Assembly: GCF_024509055.1 (NCBI RefSeq)
Contig: NZ_JANINM010000141.1
Span: 1-51,469, forward strand
Direction of reading: 5' to 3'
Origin: Mesorhizobium sp.
GTDB lineage: Bacteria; Pseudomonadota; Alphaproteobacteria; Rhizobiales; Rhizobiaceae
DNA length: 51,469 bases
Shown piece by piece: positions 1 through 8,808 of this stretch. The position numbers and the translations under genes are program-made. The notes below the pieces were generated by a model. The model made no database searches and was not told the origin of the DNA. It worked only from the letters and a program-made list of their open reading frames with translations. Each line of letters begins with the position of its first letter. Within the stretch, counting starts at the first letter, position 1.

Positions 1-55
1 GAGCACTCCCTTGGTAAGGGAGAGGTCGAGAGTTCAATCCTCTCTCGCAGCACCA
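1..55 (+). tRNA. tRNA-Thr(GGU), 3' part
   Basis: The window begins in the 3' side of the D-stem. The anticodon stem is CTCCC/GGGAG (6-10 with 18-22) around the loop TTGGTAA, giving anticodon GGT at 13-15, which reads ACC threonine codons. The T-stem GAGAG/CTCTC encloses TTCAATC. The acceptor 3' strand is 45-51, the discriminator is A52, and CCA is encoded at 53-55. The 5' half lies outside the window. Its 3' end is the attachment site of the element, and the gene stays intact because the element brings the same 26 bases. Confidence 0.95.
30..55 (+). repeat. attL, left copy of the 26-bp attachment repeat
   Basis: These 26 bases run from within the T-stem to the encoded CCA of tRNA-Thr and are identical to 30333-30358. 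Identity breaks immediately at both edges (A29 versus T30332, T56 versus G30359). This is the usual arrangement for a tyrosine integrase that targets the 3' end of a tRNA gene. Confidence 0.93.
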
Positions 56-136
56 TTCCCAAGCCATTGAAATCGCTCAACGTCTTGCGTTGTAAGGCTT
101 TTTCAACCTCCTCTTTGGTACAGAAGAGCGGTACAG

Positions 137-1729
137 ATGGTTTTGCGGATGGCACGGCCTCAACGAGATCCCGTTACGGGCATATTTAAGTTTCGGCGCG
201 CGGTTCCGGACGCGCTGCGGCCGCTCGTAGGCAAATGGGAAGAAAAGATCAGTCTCGGTACGCGGGACGAATCCGAAGCGCGTATCGCGCACGCGCGCAT
301 CGCCGCCGAGGTTGAATCCCGTTGGCGCGAACTCGCCAAAGGGGTCCGCTCCCTCACTGAGCAGGAGGCTGAGCAGGTTGCCGGCGAAATCTACCGTGAC
401 ATGATCCGCGAGCACGAGGACAATCCCAGTCAGAGCACCATGATGGCCTTGCTTCTCGACCGGAAAGCCCAAAACAAGGAGGTTGTCAGAATCATCCCAA
501 TGGGCCTCGATCCTGTTGCGTCCCGCGCTGCCATCGACAGGTTGCTTGCCAACCATGCTCGCGAGAATGTCCGACGCATTGACGACTGGCTTGCGAAGCG
601 GGGCTATCTGCTCGATGCCGCCAGCCGCGCAAAGGTGGGCAAGGCCGTGGACCGCGCAGTGCTCCAGGCCCGCGAGCAGCTTAGCCGGATGGCCGGGGGA
701 GACTACCGTCCCGATCCGGACGGAGACCGCTTTCCGGCGTTCACGCTCGGCAACGAGAGGGAGAAGGTGCCAGCGGGGAAGCGCGCGCCTCTCGTTGTCT
801 TTGACGACTACGCGAAGGAGAACGAGGTCAGCGAACGAACCGTCAAACGCTGGCGGCCGATTATCGCCGCGATCGAGGAAGAGGTTCCCGACATCGCAGG
901 ATTGACTGCTAAGTGGGTCATTGACTGGAAAGACTCGCTTCTCAGGCGAGGGCTTAGCAATCGCTCGGTCAGGGATGTGAATCTTGCCTGTCTTAAGGCC
1001 GTTTGCGCATGGGCTGTCACCAACGGCCGCATGGCCGAGAATCCTGTCCTCGGGGTCAAGATTAAAGTCAAGAAGCGCTCCCGGCTCCGGAGCGAGGCCG
1101 GATTCACGGATGCCGAAGCCCGAACGGTCCTCCGAGCGGCGCTTGGCCCGCAACCGGACGGCTTGAGCCCTTCTCACCGTCTCTCACGGCGCTGGGCACC
1201 GTGGATATGCGCATACACGGGAGCGCGCGTCGGAGAAATCGGACAGCTTCGCAAGCGCGATGTCCAGAGGCGCGAAGGCGTATGGATGATATACATCACC
1301 CCCGAAGCCGGGACCACGAAGACGGACAACGCGCGTTGGGTACCCGTCCATCCTGTCCTGGAACGGCAGGGCTTCCTTGCGTTCGTGGAAGGCGCGCGCG
1401 CCGGCCCGCTTTTCCTTGGCGAGAGTCGCGGTGGCAAGACGCCGCCTTCGGAACGTGTTGGGCAGCATATCGCGACGTGGGTGCGGTCTCTAGGTGTCAC
1501 GGACCCTGACTTGCAGCCCTCCCACGGCTGGCGGCATCGGTTCAAGACCCTTGGGCGGACTTCCGATGTTCGCGACGATGCCATGCGGTACATGCAGGGT
1601 CACGCGCCGCGCAGCACTGACGAGGAGTACGGCGACCACAGGGCTAAGGCGCTCCTCCGCGAGATTTCCAAGATACCCGAACTCGACCTCAATCCTGACG
1701 GCGAGGACGACGGCACCGATTCGGCTTGA
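137..1729 (+). CDS. Tyrosine site-specific integrase of the element
   Basis: This 530-residue integrase should catalyse integration at, and excision from, the adjacent tRNA-Thr end. The N-terminal region (about residues 5-60, with FKFRRAVPDALRPLVGK) matches the start of phage-type integrases with a DUF6538-like N-terminus. A SAM-like core-binding region lies near 220-310. The catalytic domain shows the first Arg in YTGARVGEIGQL (about residue 364), HGWRHRF (HxxR, about 463), GH in YMQGHAPRS, and the Tyr in DEEYGDH (about 498). All key residues are present. Transcription runs inward from attL. ATG 149 (MARPQRDP) is an alternative start with no better ribosome site. Confidence 0.95.
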   Translation: MVLRMARPQRDPVTGIFKFRRAVPDALRPLVGKWEEKISLGTRDESEARIAHARIAAEVESRWRELAKGVRSLTEQEAEQVAGEIYRDMIREHEDNPSQSTMMALLLDRKAQNKEVVRIIPMGLDPVASRAAIDRLLANHARENVRRIDDWLAKRGYLLDAASRAKVGKAVDRAVLQAREQLSRMAGGDYRPDPDGDRFPAFTLGNEREKVPAGKRAPLVVFDDYAKENEVSERTVKRWRPIIAAIEEEVPDIAGLTAKWVIDWKDSLLRRGLSNRSVRDVNLACLKAVCAWAVTNGRMAENPVLGVKIKVKKRSRLRSEAGFTDAEARTVLRAALGPQPDGLSPSHRLSRRWAPWICAYTGARVGEIGQLRKRDVQRREGVWMIYITPEAGTTKTDNARWVPVHPVLERQGFLAFVEGARAGPLFLGESRGGKTPPSERVGQHIATWVRSLGVTDPDLQPSHGWRHRFKTLGRTSDVRDDAMRYMQGHAPRSTDEEYGDHRAKALLREISKIPELDLNPDGEDDGTDSA

Positions 1730-1925
1730 GAGGCCGCATTTCCTTCTTCTACCTTAGGCCTCCTTCCCAGTCGCTCCCGCGCCGCTCTTCCTGCCTCCTC
1801 TACGTCGGTCGGATGGTCCGCCGATGGCCAAGCGCAAGCGTCCTTCGGAGCCAGCTAGACCCTCCTGAATCCTTCCGAATCCGGCTTCCAGAACGGCCGC
1901 ATGGGGCGGCCGACAGGAGGCCAAG

Positions 1926-2135
1926 ATGGCATCGAAGAAGGAAACCGCAGCGCCGAAGAACATCCCTTCGCACGGCGTTTACGTGGTCGAAGGCGAGGGC
2001 GAAAAGGCCTTTTGGACTAAGGTCGGCTGCGCCTGGTCCCACAGCGACGGCGAAGGCTACAACGTCACACTGACCGCCCTGCCGGTCAACGGGCGCCTGG
2101 TCATTCGGACCCGCACTGAGAAGGGGGAGCGCTAA
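1926..2135 (+). CDS. Small conserved hypothetical protein (69 aa)
   Basis: The start is set by a strong ribosome site (AGGAGG) seven bases before the ATG. The protein has a compact fold-like pattern with GVYVVEGEGEKAFWTKVG and GRLVIRTRT. Similar short proteins are common on alphaproteobacterial plasmids and integrated elements next to DUF2958 genes; I cannot assign a function. The stop codon overlaps the next ATG (TAATG), so the two genes are translationally coupled. A hairpin GGCCGC/GCGGCC lies just upstream at about 1895-1911. Confidence 0.75.
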   Translation: MASKKETAAPKNIPSHGVYVVEGEGEKAFWTKVGCAWSHSDGEGYNVTLTALPVNGRLVIRTRTEKGER

Positions 2136-2470
2136 TGCTCCTCACCCTCGAACTCCGCACCGCGCTTCGCCGCAACTCGGATCTCTCCCGCCAGCGCGAG
2201 CGCGATCACAACCCGATCGTGAAATTCTTCCTTCCCGGCACTGGCGCGACGTGGCTTTTCACCGAATTGGGTCCCGACGAGGACACCCTTTTCGGCCTCT
2301 GCGACCTCGGCCAGGGCACGCCGGAACTGGGCTATGCCAGCCTCGCCGAGCTTCAGGGCCTTCGCGGTCCCGGTGGTCTCCTGGTGGAGCGCGACCGATC
2401 CTTCAGGGCGATCAAGCCACTGTCCGAGTATGCCCTTGACGCCTGGAGGCATCGCCGGATCGTCGCCTAG
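2135..2470 (+). CDS. DUF2958 domain protein
   Basis: This 111-residue protein contains the features I associate with DUF2958: NPIVKFFLPGTGATWLFTE, then FGLCDLGQGTPELGY, then RDRSFRAIKPLSEYA. Such proteins are frequent on conjugative plasmids, ICEs and IMEs and have no established biochemical role. The ATG overlaps the stop of the preceding gene by one base. No membrane segment or signal peptide is visible. Confidence 0.85.
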   Translation: MLLTLELRTALRRNSDLSRQRERDHNPIVKFFLPGTGATWLFTELGPDEDTLFGLCDLGQGTPELGYASLAELQGLRGPGGLLVERDRSFRAIKPLSEYALDAWRHRRIVA

Positions 2471-2559
2471 TGCGGCGGTCCACTTCCCCGGCAGCCGTCT
2501 CAAATCGAGCTTGTCACCCTTCGATGGCGCGGTGCATACCATTGAACGGGAGGGCATCA

Positions 2560-3174
2560 ATGCTGACAAGGGAAGAAGTCAGTTTTCTGCAATCGCAGGG
2601 CCTGTCGTCGACTGATGTTTTTGACACCAAAGGAAGGTCTCCGAGGGTGGTTAGGGACGAGGCACGAGCGGCGGGCAAACGGATATTGCTCGGAGTGCCT
2701 TGTCAGGCTGCAGGGCATCGCCTGCGGACCAGGGCGGGGCATTGCGTCCAATGCGATCCGAGCAAGATCGCCTACCAGCAGCGGACAGAGGTCCCAGGTG
2801 ACGTGTATCTTGCCGTCTCAAGCAGCCTCGGGTGGGTGAAGATTGGCAGCACCACCAACATTGCTCAGAGGCGCTACAAGATAAACTTCGATGCCTACGG
2901 CGGGGCGAGCGATTGGAAGCTGGTGTTCTTCCTCCGTGTCAGTGATCACGGCCGACTGGAGCTTGCGGCGCATGCCGCGCTCTCCCGATTTGCCGTTGAT
3001 GCGCCCTACATCAAGGACGGCCGCAAGCAGGTTTCCAGAGAGTGTTTTGGGTGTAGTGACTTGTTGGCTGTCAAAACGATCATCGACTGCGCGGGTAGGG
3101 GCGGTCACAGGGTTGAGACGGATTGGAGAGACCAGAACCATCATTGGCAGGGGCAGCGAACCAAAGATCGCTGA
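2560..3174 (+). CDS. GIY-YIG/T5orf172-like nuclease-domain protein
   Basis: This 204-residue protein contains a T5orf172-type (GIY-YIG superfamily) domain at about residues 80-180. It shows VYLAVSSSLGWVKIGSTTN, then RRYKINFDAYGG, an E in LELAAHAAL, and a trailing E in SRECF. The N-terminal part has paired cysteines (about 47 and 62-65) that might bind zinc. ATG 2560 was chosen because upstream in-frame residues have no fold-like pattern. Proteins of this family occur on phages and mobile elements as possible nucleases or DNA-binding regulators. It stands alone between the DUF2958 gene and a convergent defence operon. Confidence 0.72.
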   Translation: MLTREEVSFLQSQGLSSTDVFDTKGRSPRVVRDEARAAGKRILLGVPCQAAGHRLRTRAGHCVQCDPSKIAYQQRTEVPGDVYLAVSSSLGWVKIGSTTNIAQRRYKINFDAYGGASDWKLVFFLRVSDHGRLELAAHAALSRFAVDAPYIKDGRKQVSRECFGCSDLLAVKTIIDCAGRGGHRVETDWRDQNHHWQGQRTKDR

Positions 3175-3210
3175 ATCCAGCAATCTTGGCCGCTACGTCG
3201 AAAACTGTGC

Positions 3211-3978
3211 CTATATCGGGGCTTCCTGCGAAGCGGCCTCTGGTCTTGTCCTCGGCGACCTATCGGGCATCGCCGATCCGAAGCGGTGAAATTCGTTCGG
3301 CAGAGTTGCGATGATCCGTGCGGCATTGAGATCTTCCAGGTCCCACGTCACATCCAGCTGCTGGCGCACCCTTGCCAGTCTACGCGGCGATCCGCCGCCC
3401 TTGCCCCCGGCACCCCTCTTCAGGCCGCCAGCGTTGTCATCGAAGTAAAGCTCGCGGGCCACCTGCTGGAATGCCGGATTGAACATATCCTGCTGGCTCG
3501 TTAGCTGCTCGCGTATCTCCGGCAGAACTGATGGAGGGCTGCAAAGGAGGTGGTCGGCATTGTCGCCGAGCGAGTAAAGAAGGAGCACAGGCATCCGAAC
3601 GAGGTGCCGTTGTCCTTTCTGCCAGTCGTTGGGATCACTCGGATACCATCGATGGATTTCCCCAACCTTCCATCTGCCGGAAGCGTCGCGCTTGAAGAGC
3701 TGATGCCGCAGTACGAACGTCAACCATGCCCAGAGTCCAGTCCGCTGCAGGAGCGGGAACAGATCGGCGTTTCCGACCGAGGAGAGAATGGCCTCCGCCA
3801 TTTCTTTGGCGGTTTCGTAGGCCCGTGGAGCGAAGCCGTTTGTGTTCGGGACGATCCTGACCAGCGAGGCGTCCGAGAGGTCGATTGCGGAATCGTCCAG
3901 CTCTCCGGTGAATACTCGCTCGAACGCGTCGAGCCCAGCTTCGGTGAATTCGTAGAGTGTGTCAAAAACCATTGTCAC
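3211..3978 (-). CDS. Unknown protein, fourth gene of the GHKL ATPase operon
   Basis: The protein has 255 residues and I do not recognise its family with confidence. It is rich in Trp and aromatics in the middle (GLWAWLTFVLRHQLF; VGEIHRWYPSDPNDWQKGQ). It then has a hydrophobic stretch (RMPVLLLYSLGDNADHLL) and a basic Gly-rich loop (KRGAGGKGGGSPRRLARVR) that could contact nucleic acid. No nuclease motif is obvious. Its ATG overlaps the stop of the upstream 253-aa gene by four bases, so it is translated in step with the ATPase. Association with a restriction cassette suggests defence; the specific role is unknown. Confidence 0.85.
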   Translation of the reverse strand: MTMVFDTLYEFTEAGLDAFERVFTGELDDSAIDLSDASLVRIVPNTNGFAPRAYETAKEMAEAILSSVGNADLFPLLQRTGLWAWLTFVLRHQLFKRDASGRWKVGEIHRWYPSDPNDWQKGQRHLVRMPVLLLYSLGDNADHLLCSPPSVLPEIREQLTSQQDMFNPAFQQVARELYFDDNAGGLKRGAGGKGGGSPRRLARVRQQLDVTWDLEDLNAARIIATLPNEFHRFGSAMPDRSPRTRPEAASQEAPI

Positions 3979-4736
3979 GATGCGATCCGTTCGTTCAGCC
4001 GACCTATGAGCATGTCCAAGGTTCCATGATGTTTGCAGAAGGCATCCAGAAGGTCATCGATCCAGCCCAGCTTCCGCAGTCGGCTGTCGGAATAGGGCGG
4101 GATGCTGCCGGGCATCAACTTGTCGGCCCAGTCCACCCAGTCCCTCATCCAGCCGCGCTCTGGTGGCGTGTCGGTACTCAGGATGTCCTCGAAGATCTCG
4201 CGGACGATGACGGGCAGCACGCAGCTTATGAAGACGGGGTCGTTGCGCACCCAAGTACGGTTCTCGGGAATGCGCCGGTCGACGTAGACTACGGGATAGT
4301 CATCGTCGCGGATGCTGAGCTTCCAGCTGCGCGGAGCTATGTCGAAGGGCTGGAACTTCAGGATGCCCTCGCTGGACGTGTCGCCGTCATCGGCATTCGC
4401 CCGCAGCGTCCAGGTATCGGTGCTTGCGAGCAGGAGGCCTCTGCGTTCGGGTTCGGACTCGACAATGCGCAACTGGCAGGAAGGAGCCGAAAATGCGCCA
4501 TTCTTCAGGTCGCACGTCGCCTTAGGGGTCTCAAGCGTCCCAAACTCCAGCGTTTCGGAAAACTTGTTTTCGAACAGCTTGAGTTTTATCCGCGCCGTCC
4601 TCGGAAGCCGCCTGAACAGTTCCGGCTGGGCAAAGGTCAGGGTGACAAGCCTTTTCGAGCCGATCTCCACGACTTTCGCCTCGACGGATGAGCGCGGCAG
4701 CTGCCGCCGTCCCGTCAACCTGATCCGCTTACGCAT
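3975..4736 (-). CDS. Unknown protein, third gene of the GHKL ATPase operon
   Basis: This 253-residue protein has no recognised family. The first 130 residues look like a beta-rich domain (alternating hydrophobic strands such as ARIKLKLFENKF and GILKFQPFDI). The second half is alpha-helical with acidic and Trp-rich segments (PERGWMRDWVDWADKLM). Its start overlaps the ATPase stop by eight bases. It is probably an obligate partner of the ATPase. There are no catalytic signatures I can point to, and no signal peptide or membrane segment. Confidence 0.85.
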   Translation of the reverse strand: MRKRIRLTGRRQLPRSSVEAKVVEIGSKRLVTLTFAQPELFRRLPRTARIKLKLFENKFSETLEFGTLETPKATCDLKNGAFSAPSCQLRIVESEPERRGLLLASTDTWTLRANADDGDTSSEGILKFQPFDIAPRSWKLSIRDDDYPVVYVDRRIPENRTWVRNDPVFISCVLPVIVREIFEDILSTDTPPERGWMRDWVDWADKLMPGSIPPYSDSRLRKLGWIDDLLDAFCKHHGTLDMLIGRLNERIAS

Positions 4737-6567
4737 TTCTCCAAGGCCTTATGTTCGTATCCAGCTCGCGGTTCTTATCGAATCCGGTGATCTCAAGCGC
4801 GCAGTCCAAACCGCAGTTGAGAGCCTTCACCTTGTTGTTCTCCAAGGTGATCTCACAACCCTCTTTCGTGATGGTGAGGTCATCCAGTTTGAAGTCGAAC
4901 GGGCTCCAGGAGGGGTGTCGGCTCCCGTCAGCGTACGCAAGCGTCACCGTGAGGTTCATCGGCCACTCTGCACATTCCGGGTTGGCCCGAATACGCAGCC
5001 CGTCCTGCAGCGTGTCGATCCTGAAGGCCGGCGGTTTCGGTGGCGGCGGCGGATCGACGGGATCAGGATGGTCCACGGGTCTGTTCTTCCTGCCCGGCTT
5101 ATCGGACGGCTTGGAGAAGAAGGTGTCGAAAACATGCGCGTCCGGTGCCGAAATGTCCGGCGTGAGCAGAATTCGCAGGTCGGTCGGCAGTCCCCTGACC
5201 AGCCGTCTGACTCGTAGGCCGTCGAAGCCGTGCTCCTCAAGCTTCTGGCGGATGTCCTTCGATTCCAGCAGATCGAGGTGGGCCTTGCCCTCGCAGAAGT
5301 TGAGATACGTGGCCAGCAGGCCCGCATCCACGACGACAATTAGGTCGAGCTCGCCTGGATTCTTGGTGCGCACGTCCGGCAGGCCCATTCCCTCCCGGAA
5401 CAGACGGTCGATCGGCTTGCGCCCCGGCGGAGTGGGTGCAAGGACAGCCCGCAGCCTAACGGTGGATTCCCTGCCGCCCCGCGTCAGCGGAAACTCGATC
5501 TCCAGGACGACATCCGCATCCGCAGAGAGCTTCTTCTGAAGAAGCTCCACGGAGGCGGTTTTACGAAGCGCTTCCAGGTCGGTCCGCCGCGCGGCGGGCA
5601 GGGTGATCTTCGTCGCTTGCGGTTCGTTCAGGGCGTTCCCGACCAGCCTGAGGTAACGCCCGACATCCTCCCGAATGGCCTCGTCGTTCAGTTCCTTCGC
5701 TACATCTTGGGCGACCTCCGCAATTGTAGAGGCATCCAGGACCGTTCCGTCCACCTTCAGTACGAGGGTCCCGTTCATGATGGCAGGCGCAAAGTTCTCG
5801 ACTGCGGCGGCAAGGATGCGCTCCGGGATCAGTTCCGAATGCGGGTATGGAATGGCAAGCGCCAGGCCGCTCGTGGAGGTGCCGCTATAGCCGGTGAGCT
5901 CAAACGCGCTGCAAAGGCCCGCGTGAAAGCCTTGAGAATCGTGGAGTTCGTATATCGACCCCCTTTCCCGATGCGCCAGATAGGCGTGGGTGGAAAGGAA
6001 TTCCTGCCCGTCTTCCTGCGCGCGCAGGACCGCCATGCCGCATCCGGCCGCTGCTCCGTCCGAGGCGCGGCGCGTGTAGCCGATCACCGACTGAATGCGC
6101 GAGGCGATCAGGAAGGTGACGCGCCCGATTCCCCGCCCGCCCCGTCCAGAACCATCCTTGTTGGATATGCCGAAGTTCAGCCAGTAGTTCCAGAAATCGC
6201 TTGTTCGCCTGTCCAGGCTGCCGCCAAGTCCCTTGGAGTTGAAGTCCTCAACGACGAGCCAGCGGATCTCACCGTTGCTCCATTCGCGCGGGATGGCCAG
6301 TCCAGCCTTCTTCCGGAAGGCGACGACCTGTTCAAGGAAAGCCCGTGTCGGTCCAACATGGCCTGTGTGGAAGGTGAAGTTTACGACTACGGGCCTTGAC
6401 GGATCCAGGCGCGCGTCAAGGCTGTTCTGGATGGCTTCGCGGACGAAAGTCTCGGAATACGGATAGTCCGTTCGGTCGAACATCTCCGAATCCAGGCCTT
6501 GGTTGATCGGGGTCGCCCCGACATGCGGCCAAATCCAACTCCAGATCTGTGAATCTGCAACGCTCAT
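4729..6567 (-). CDS. GHKL (Hsp90/MutL/MORC-like) ATPase
   Basis: This is a 612-residue ATP-binding protein. Three GHKL signatures are visible: the N-box FVREAIQNSLDAR (residues 41-53), a G1-like VVEDFNSKGLGG (105-116), and the G2 glycine-rich lid GSGRGGRGIGR (139-149). A long middle domain follows, then a proline hinge (DPVDPPPPPKPP, near 485-500) and a beta-rich C-terminal domain of about 110 residues. ATPases of the MutL/MORC class are known in prokaryotic restriction-modification neighbourhoods, where they are proposed to remodel DNA or mark foreign DNA. Here the operon diverges from an EcoRII-like cassette. The starting ATG overlaps the upstream gene's stop by four bases. Confidence 0.88.
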   Translation of the reverse strand: MSVADSQIWSWIWPHVGATPINQGLDSEMFDRTDYPYSETFVREAIQNSLDARLDPSRPVVVNFTFHTGHVGPTRAFLEQVVAFRKKAGLAIPREWSNGEIRWLVVEDFNSKGLGGSLDRRTSDFWNYWLNFGISNKDGSGRGGRGIGRVTFLIASRIQSVIGYTRRASDGAAAGCGMAVLRAQEDGQEFLSTHAYLAHRERGSIYELHDSQGFHAGLCSAFELTGYSGTSTSGLALAIPYPHSELIPERILAAAVENFAPAIMNGTLVLKVDGTVLDASTIAEVAQDVAKELNDEAIREDVGRYLRLVGNALNEPQATKITLPAARRTDLEALRKTASVELLQKKLSADADVVLEIEFPLTRGGRESTVRLRAVLAPTPPGRKPIDRLFREGMGLPDVRTKNPGELDLIVVVDAGLLATYLNFCEGKAHLDLLESKDIRQKLEEHGFDGLRVRRLVRGLPTDLRILLTPDISAPDAHVFDTFFSKPSDKPGRKNRPVDHPDPVDPPPPPKPPAFRIDTLQDGLRIRANPECAEWPMNLTVTLAYADGSRHPSWSPFDFKLDDLTITKEGCEITLENNKVKALNCGLDCALEITGFDKNRELDTNIRPWRNA

Positions 6568-6788
6568 TCGAGGCGAAACCCTTCTTCCCGAGTGCCATGG
6601 TCGCCGCCGAAGCGGCTCTTGGCACCCTCCAGTTCCTTTTGGAGCACCCTGAAAATCTTGCGCACGTCTTCGTCGGTGTACTCGTATGCGCCCCGGTTCG
6701 AGAGATTGCCGATCAGGCGGATGTCGTTCATGGCACGAGTAACGCGTGCCTCGGCAAGCTTCACGAATTTCTGACGTTTGTCGCGCAA
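6564..6788 (-). CDS. Small leader protein of the GHKL ATPase operon
   Basis: I choose the TTG at 6788 because AGGAG lies seven bases upstream. This gives 74 residues beginning with DKRQKFVKLAEARV. The motif IRLIGNLSNRGAYEYTDEDV is shared by many short bacterial proteins found next to restriction and other defence genes. The stop overlaps the ATG of the ATPase. A role in regulation or complex assembly is possible but nothing in the sequence shows it. A longer reading from TTG 6839 is open but has no ribosome site. Confidence 0.8.
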   Translation of the reverse strand: MRDKRQKFVKLAEARVTRAMNDIRLIGNLSNRGAYEYTDEDVRKIFRVLQKELEGAKSRFGGDHGTREEGFRLE

Positions 6789-7088
6789 GCGGTGGCTCCT
6801 GCTTTCAACATTTCGAAAATGTACATAATATATTGGCAATGTCGTTTCAAGATCCGGGCATTTCGGTAAATTTCAGGCGATGCCCCCCATAGTCCTCCCG
6901 TGAGTTCACAGACCCCATCGTGCCCACTCCCTCGGCGAAGGCGGGCAGCCGGTCGTTATTCGACCAACTGAGAAACTTGTGTGTACGGCTGCCATCTTGA
7001 GAACAAAGACGGAACATTTATTGTTATCTAGAGCATTTTCTGCCAGCGTGACAAAAATCGACCCAGTGAGTGATTCGGCAGGAGCGGC
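6789..7088. promoter_or_regulatory. Divergent promoter region between GHKL operon and EcoRII-like cassette
   Basis: This 300-bp gene-free gap separates two divergent operons and is AT-richer than its surroundings. Close to the minus-strand genes it holds the short inverted repeat ACATTT-CGA-AAATGT (6808-6822), within AT-rich sequence that could include the minus-strand promoter. At the other end AGGAG precedes the methyltransferase ATG. The HTH of the methyltransferase is a natural candidate to bind in this gap and control both directions, as known for M.EcoRII- and M.SsoII-type enzymes. That link is inferred. Confidence 0.5.
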
Positions 7089-8360
7089 ATGCGCATCGGG
7101 AAGAAGACGGAATTCTCAAAACTTCGGCAGCAGGCTGGCATGACGATCGAGCAGGCCGCTGACCTTCTTGCGGTTTCGTGCAGGACGGCCTACCGCTATG
7201 ATGAAGGGGGGCGTGTCCCTCGGCTCGCCCTTCGGACGCTGCGCGAGCAAGCCGAGAGGCTGTCAGGGCCTTCCCAATCACGCAACGAGTCCCCTTTCCG
7301 CTTCGTCGACCTCTTCGCCGGCATCGGCGGCCTGAGGCTTGGGTTCGAAGCGATCGGAGGACACTGCGTTTTCACCTCGGAATGGGATTCCGGCGCGCGC
7401 ACGACGTATGCTCTGAATTTCCGCGACAATCATGAAATCGGTGGCGACATTCGGGAATACTCTCAGAATCCCGGTAAAGTGCCAGAGCACGATGTGCTTC
7501 TTGCAGGATTCCCCTGCCAGCCTTTCTCAATTGCGGGGGTTTCCAAGAAGAATTCCTTGAATAGACCGCACGGTTTTCTCTGTGATACTCAGGGAACGCT
7601 GTTCTTCGACGCAGCTCAGATCATTTCGCATCATCGTCCTGCCGCCTTCGTGCTTGAAAACGTCAAGAACCTAGAAAGCCACAACGGCGGACAGACTTTC
7701 GGGACGATCATGAACGTGCTGAAGAACGAGCTGGGCTATCACGTTCAGCATCGTGTCATCAGTTCGGAGCCGTGGGTCCCGCAGAAGCGGGAGCGTGTCT
7801 TCATCGTCGGCTTCCGCGACCCGACCGACTTTGATCTTGGTGCGCTGGCTATCCCGGATGCGGCTTCCGGTCCCAAGCTGCGGGATATTCTCGAGCCGCA
7901 TGACGAGGTTGACCCGAAATATACGTTGACGCCGCGCCTATGGCAGTACCTCCAGGATTACAAAGCAAAGCATCAGGCGAAGGGCAATGGATTCGGATAT
8001 AGCCTGTTCGGGCCTAACGATGTCGCGCGTACCCTGTCCGCCCGCTACTTCAAGGACGGATCGGAGGTCCTGATTGACCAGCCGGGCAAGCGACCTCGCC
8101 GCCTGACACCATTGGAGTGCGCACGGTTGATGGGCTTTGACAGGGGTGAGCGGCGCTGGCGGATTGAGGTTTCCGACACTCAGGCCTATCGCCAGTTCGG
8201 CAATGCCGTCGTGGTTCCCGTGGTCGAGTTCGTCGCGAGGGCGATCGAACCCTATATCCGCAAGGCGGTTGCCGCAGGTAGGCCGACGCTGGCGAAGGAC
8301 CGCATTGTGCCAGTCATCACCCGGCCGGCCGCAGATCCGAAGATGACCGCCTATGCCTGA
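7089..8360 (+). CDS. Dcm/M.EcoRII-like 5-methylcytosine methyltransferase with N-terminal HTH
   Basis: This 423-residue enzyme should methylate the inner cytosine of CCWGG. An HTH lies at about residues 8-45 ([20 protein letters not shown]), as in M.EcoRII/M.SsoII enzymes that repress their own promoters. Motif I is [15 protein letters not shown], motif IV is [11 protein letters not shown] with the catalytic Cys, motif VI is ENVKNL, motif VIII is [10 protein letters not shown], and motif X is [13 protein letters not shown]. The recognition region ([18 protein letters not shown], then [14 protein letters not shown]) is close to what I recall of Dcm. AGGAG precedes the ATG. The stop overlaps the vsr start. 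Specificity is inferred. Confidence 0.93.
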   Translation: MRIGKKTEFSKLRQQAGMTIEQAADLLAVSCRTAYRYDEGGRVPRLALRTLREQAERLSGPSQSRNESPFRFVDLFAGIGGLRLGFEAIGGHCVFTSEWDSGARTTYALNFRDNHEIGGDIREYSQNPGKVPEHDVLLAGFPCQPFSIAGVSKKNSLNRPHGFLCDTQGTLFFDAAQIISHHRPAAFVLENVKNLESHNGGQTFGTIMNVLKNELGYHVQHRVISSEPWVPQKRERVFIVGFRDPTDFDLGALAIPDAASGPKLRDILEPHDEVDPKYTLTPRLWQYLQDYKAKHQAKGNGFGYSLFGPNDVARTLSARYFKDGSEVLIDQPGKRPRRLTPLECARLMGFDRGERRWRIEVSDTQAYRQFGNAVVVPVVEFVARAIEPYIRKAVAAGRPTLAKDRIVPVITRPAADPKMTAYA

Positions 8361-8808
8361 CATCGTGTCTCCCGAAGTCCGCAGCCGGATGATGGCGGGA
8401 ATCCGGGGGACCGACACAAAGCCTGAAATGACCCTCCGCAAGGCTCTCCACGCTCTCGGCTTCCGGTTCCGGCTGCACGACCGCAGGCTGCCTGGTAAAC
8501 CCGACCTGGTGTTTCCGCGCTACCGCGCTGTGCTCTTCGCTCACGGATGCTTTTGGCATGGTCACGACTGCCATCTCCATCGGCTGCCGTCCACCAGGAC
8601 GGAATTCTGGGCGGCGAAGGTCGCCCGGAACAGGGCACTCGACGCAAGGGTGTCTGAGGCATTGGCCGAACAGGGCTGGAGGCAGGGTGTCGTGTGGGAG
8701 TGCAGCCTGCGAGGCAAGAATCGGCTCGGGCTGGAAGACATCATTGCCGCTTGCGCTGCCTGGCTGCGTTCCGACAACCCGCGTCTGGAAATACGGGGAC
8801 GAAGTTGA
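8353..8808 (+). CDS. vsr: Very short patch repair endonuclease Vsr
   Basis: This 151-residue Vsr endonuclease nicks 5' of the T in T:G mismatches that arise when 5-methylcytosine deaminates at the methyltransferase's sites. [20 protein letters not shown] at the N-terminus, the catalytic Asp in [20 protein letters not shown], and the Zn/active-site segment CFWHGHDC are all present. It begins eight bases before the methyltransferase stop, and its own stop overlaps the next start (TTGA). The coupling with a Dcm-like methylase supports the CCWGG assignment. Confidence 0.95.
   Translation: MPDIVSPEVRSRMMAGIRGTDTKPEMTLRKALHALGFRFRLHDRRLPGKPDLVFPRYRAVLFAHGCFWHGHDCHLHRLPSTRTEFWAAKVARNRALDARVSEALAEQGWRQGVVWECSLRGKNRLGLEDIIAACAAWLRSDNPRLEIRGRS

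Noticed and set aside
77..1177. Long minus-strand open frame opposite the integrase
   Set aside because: It lies entirely over or antisense to the integrase, has no family features and reflects high GC content.
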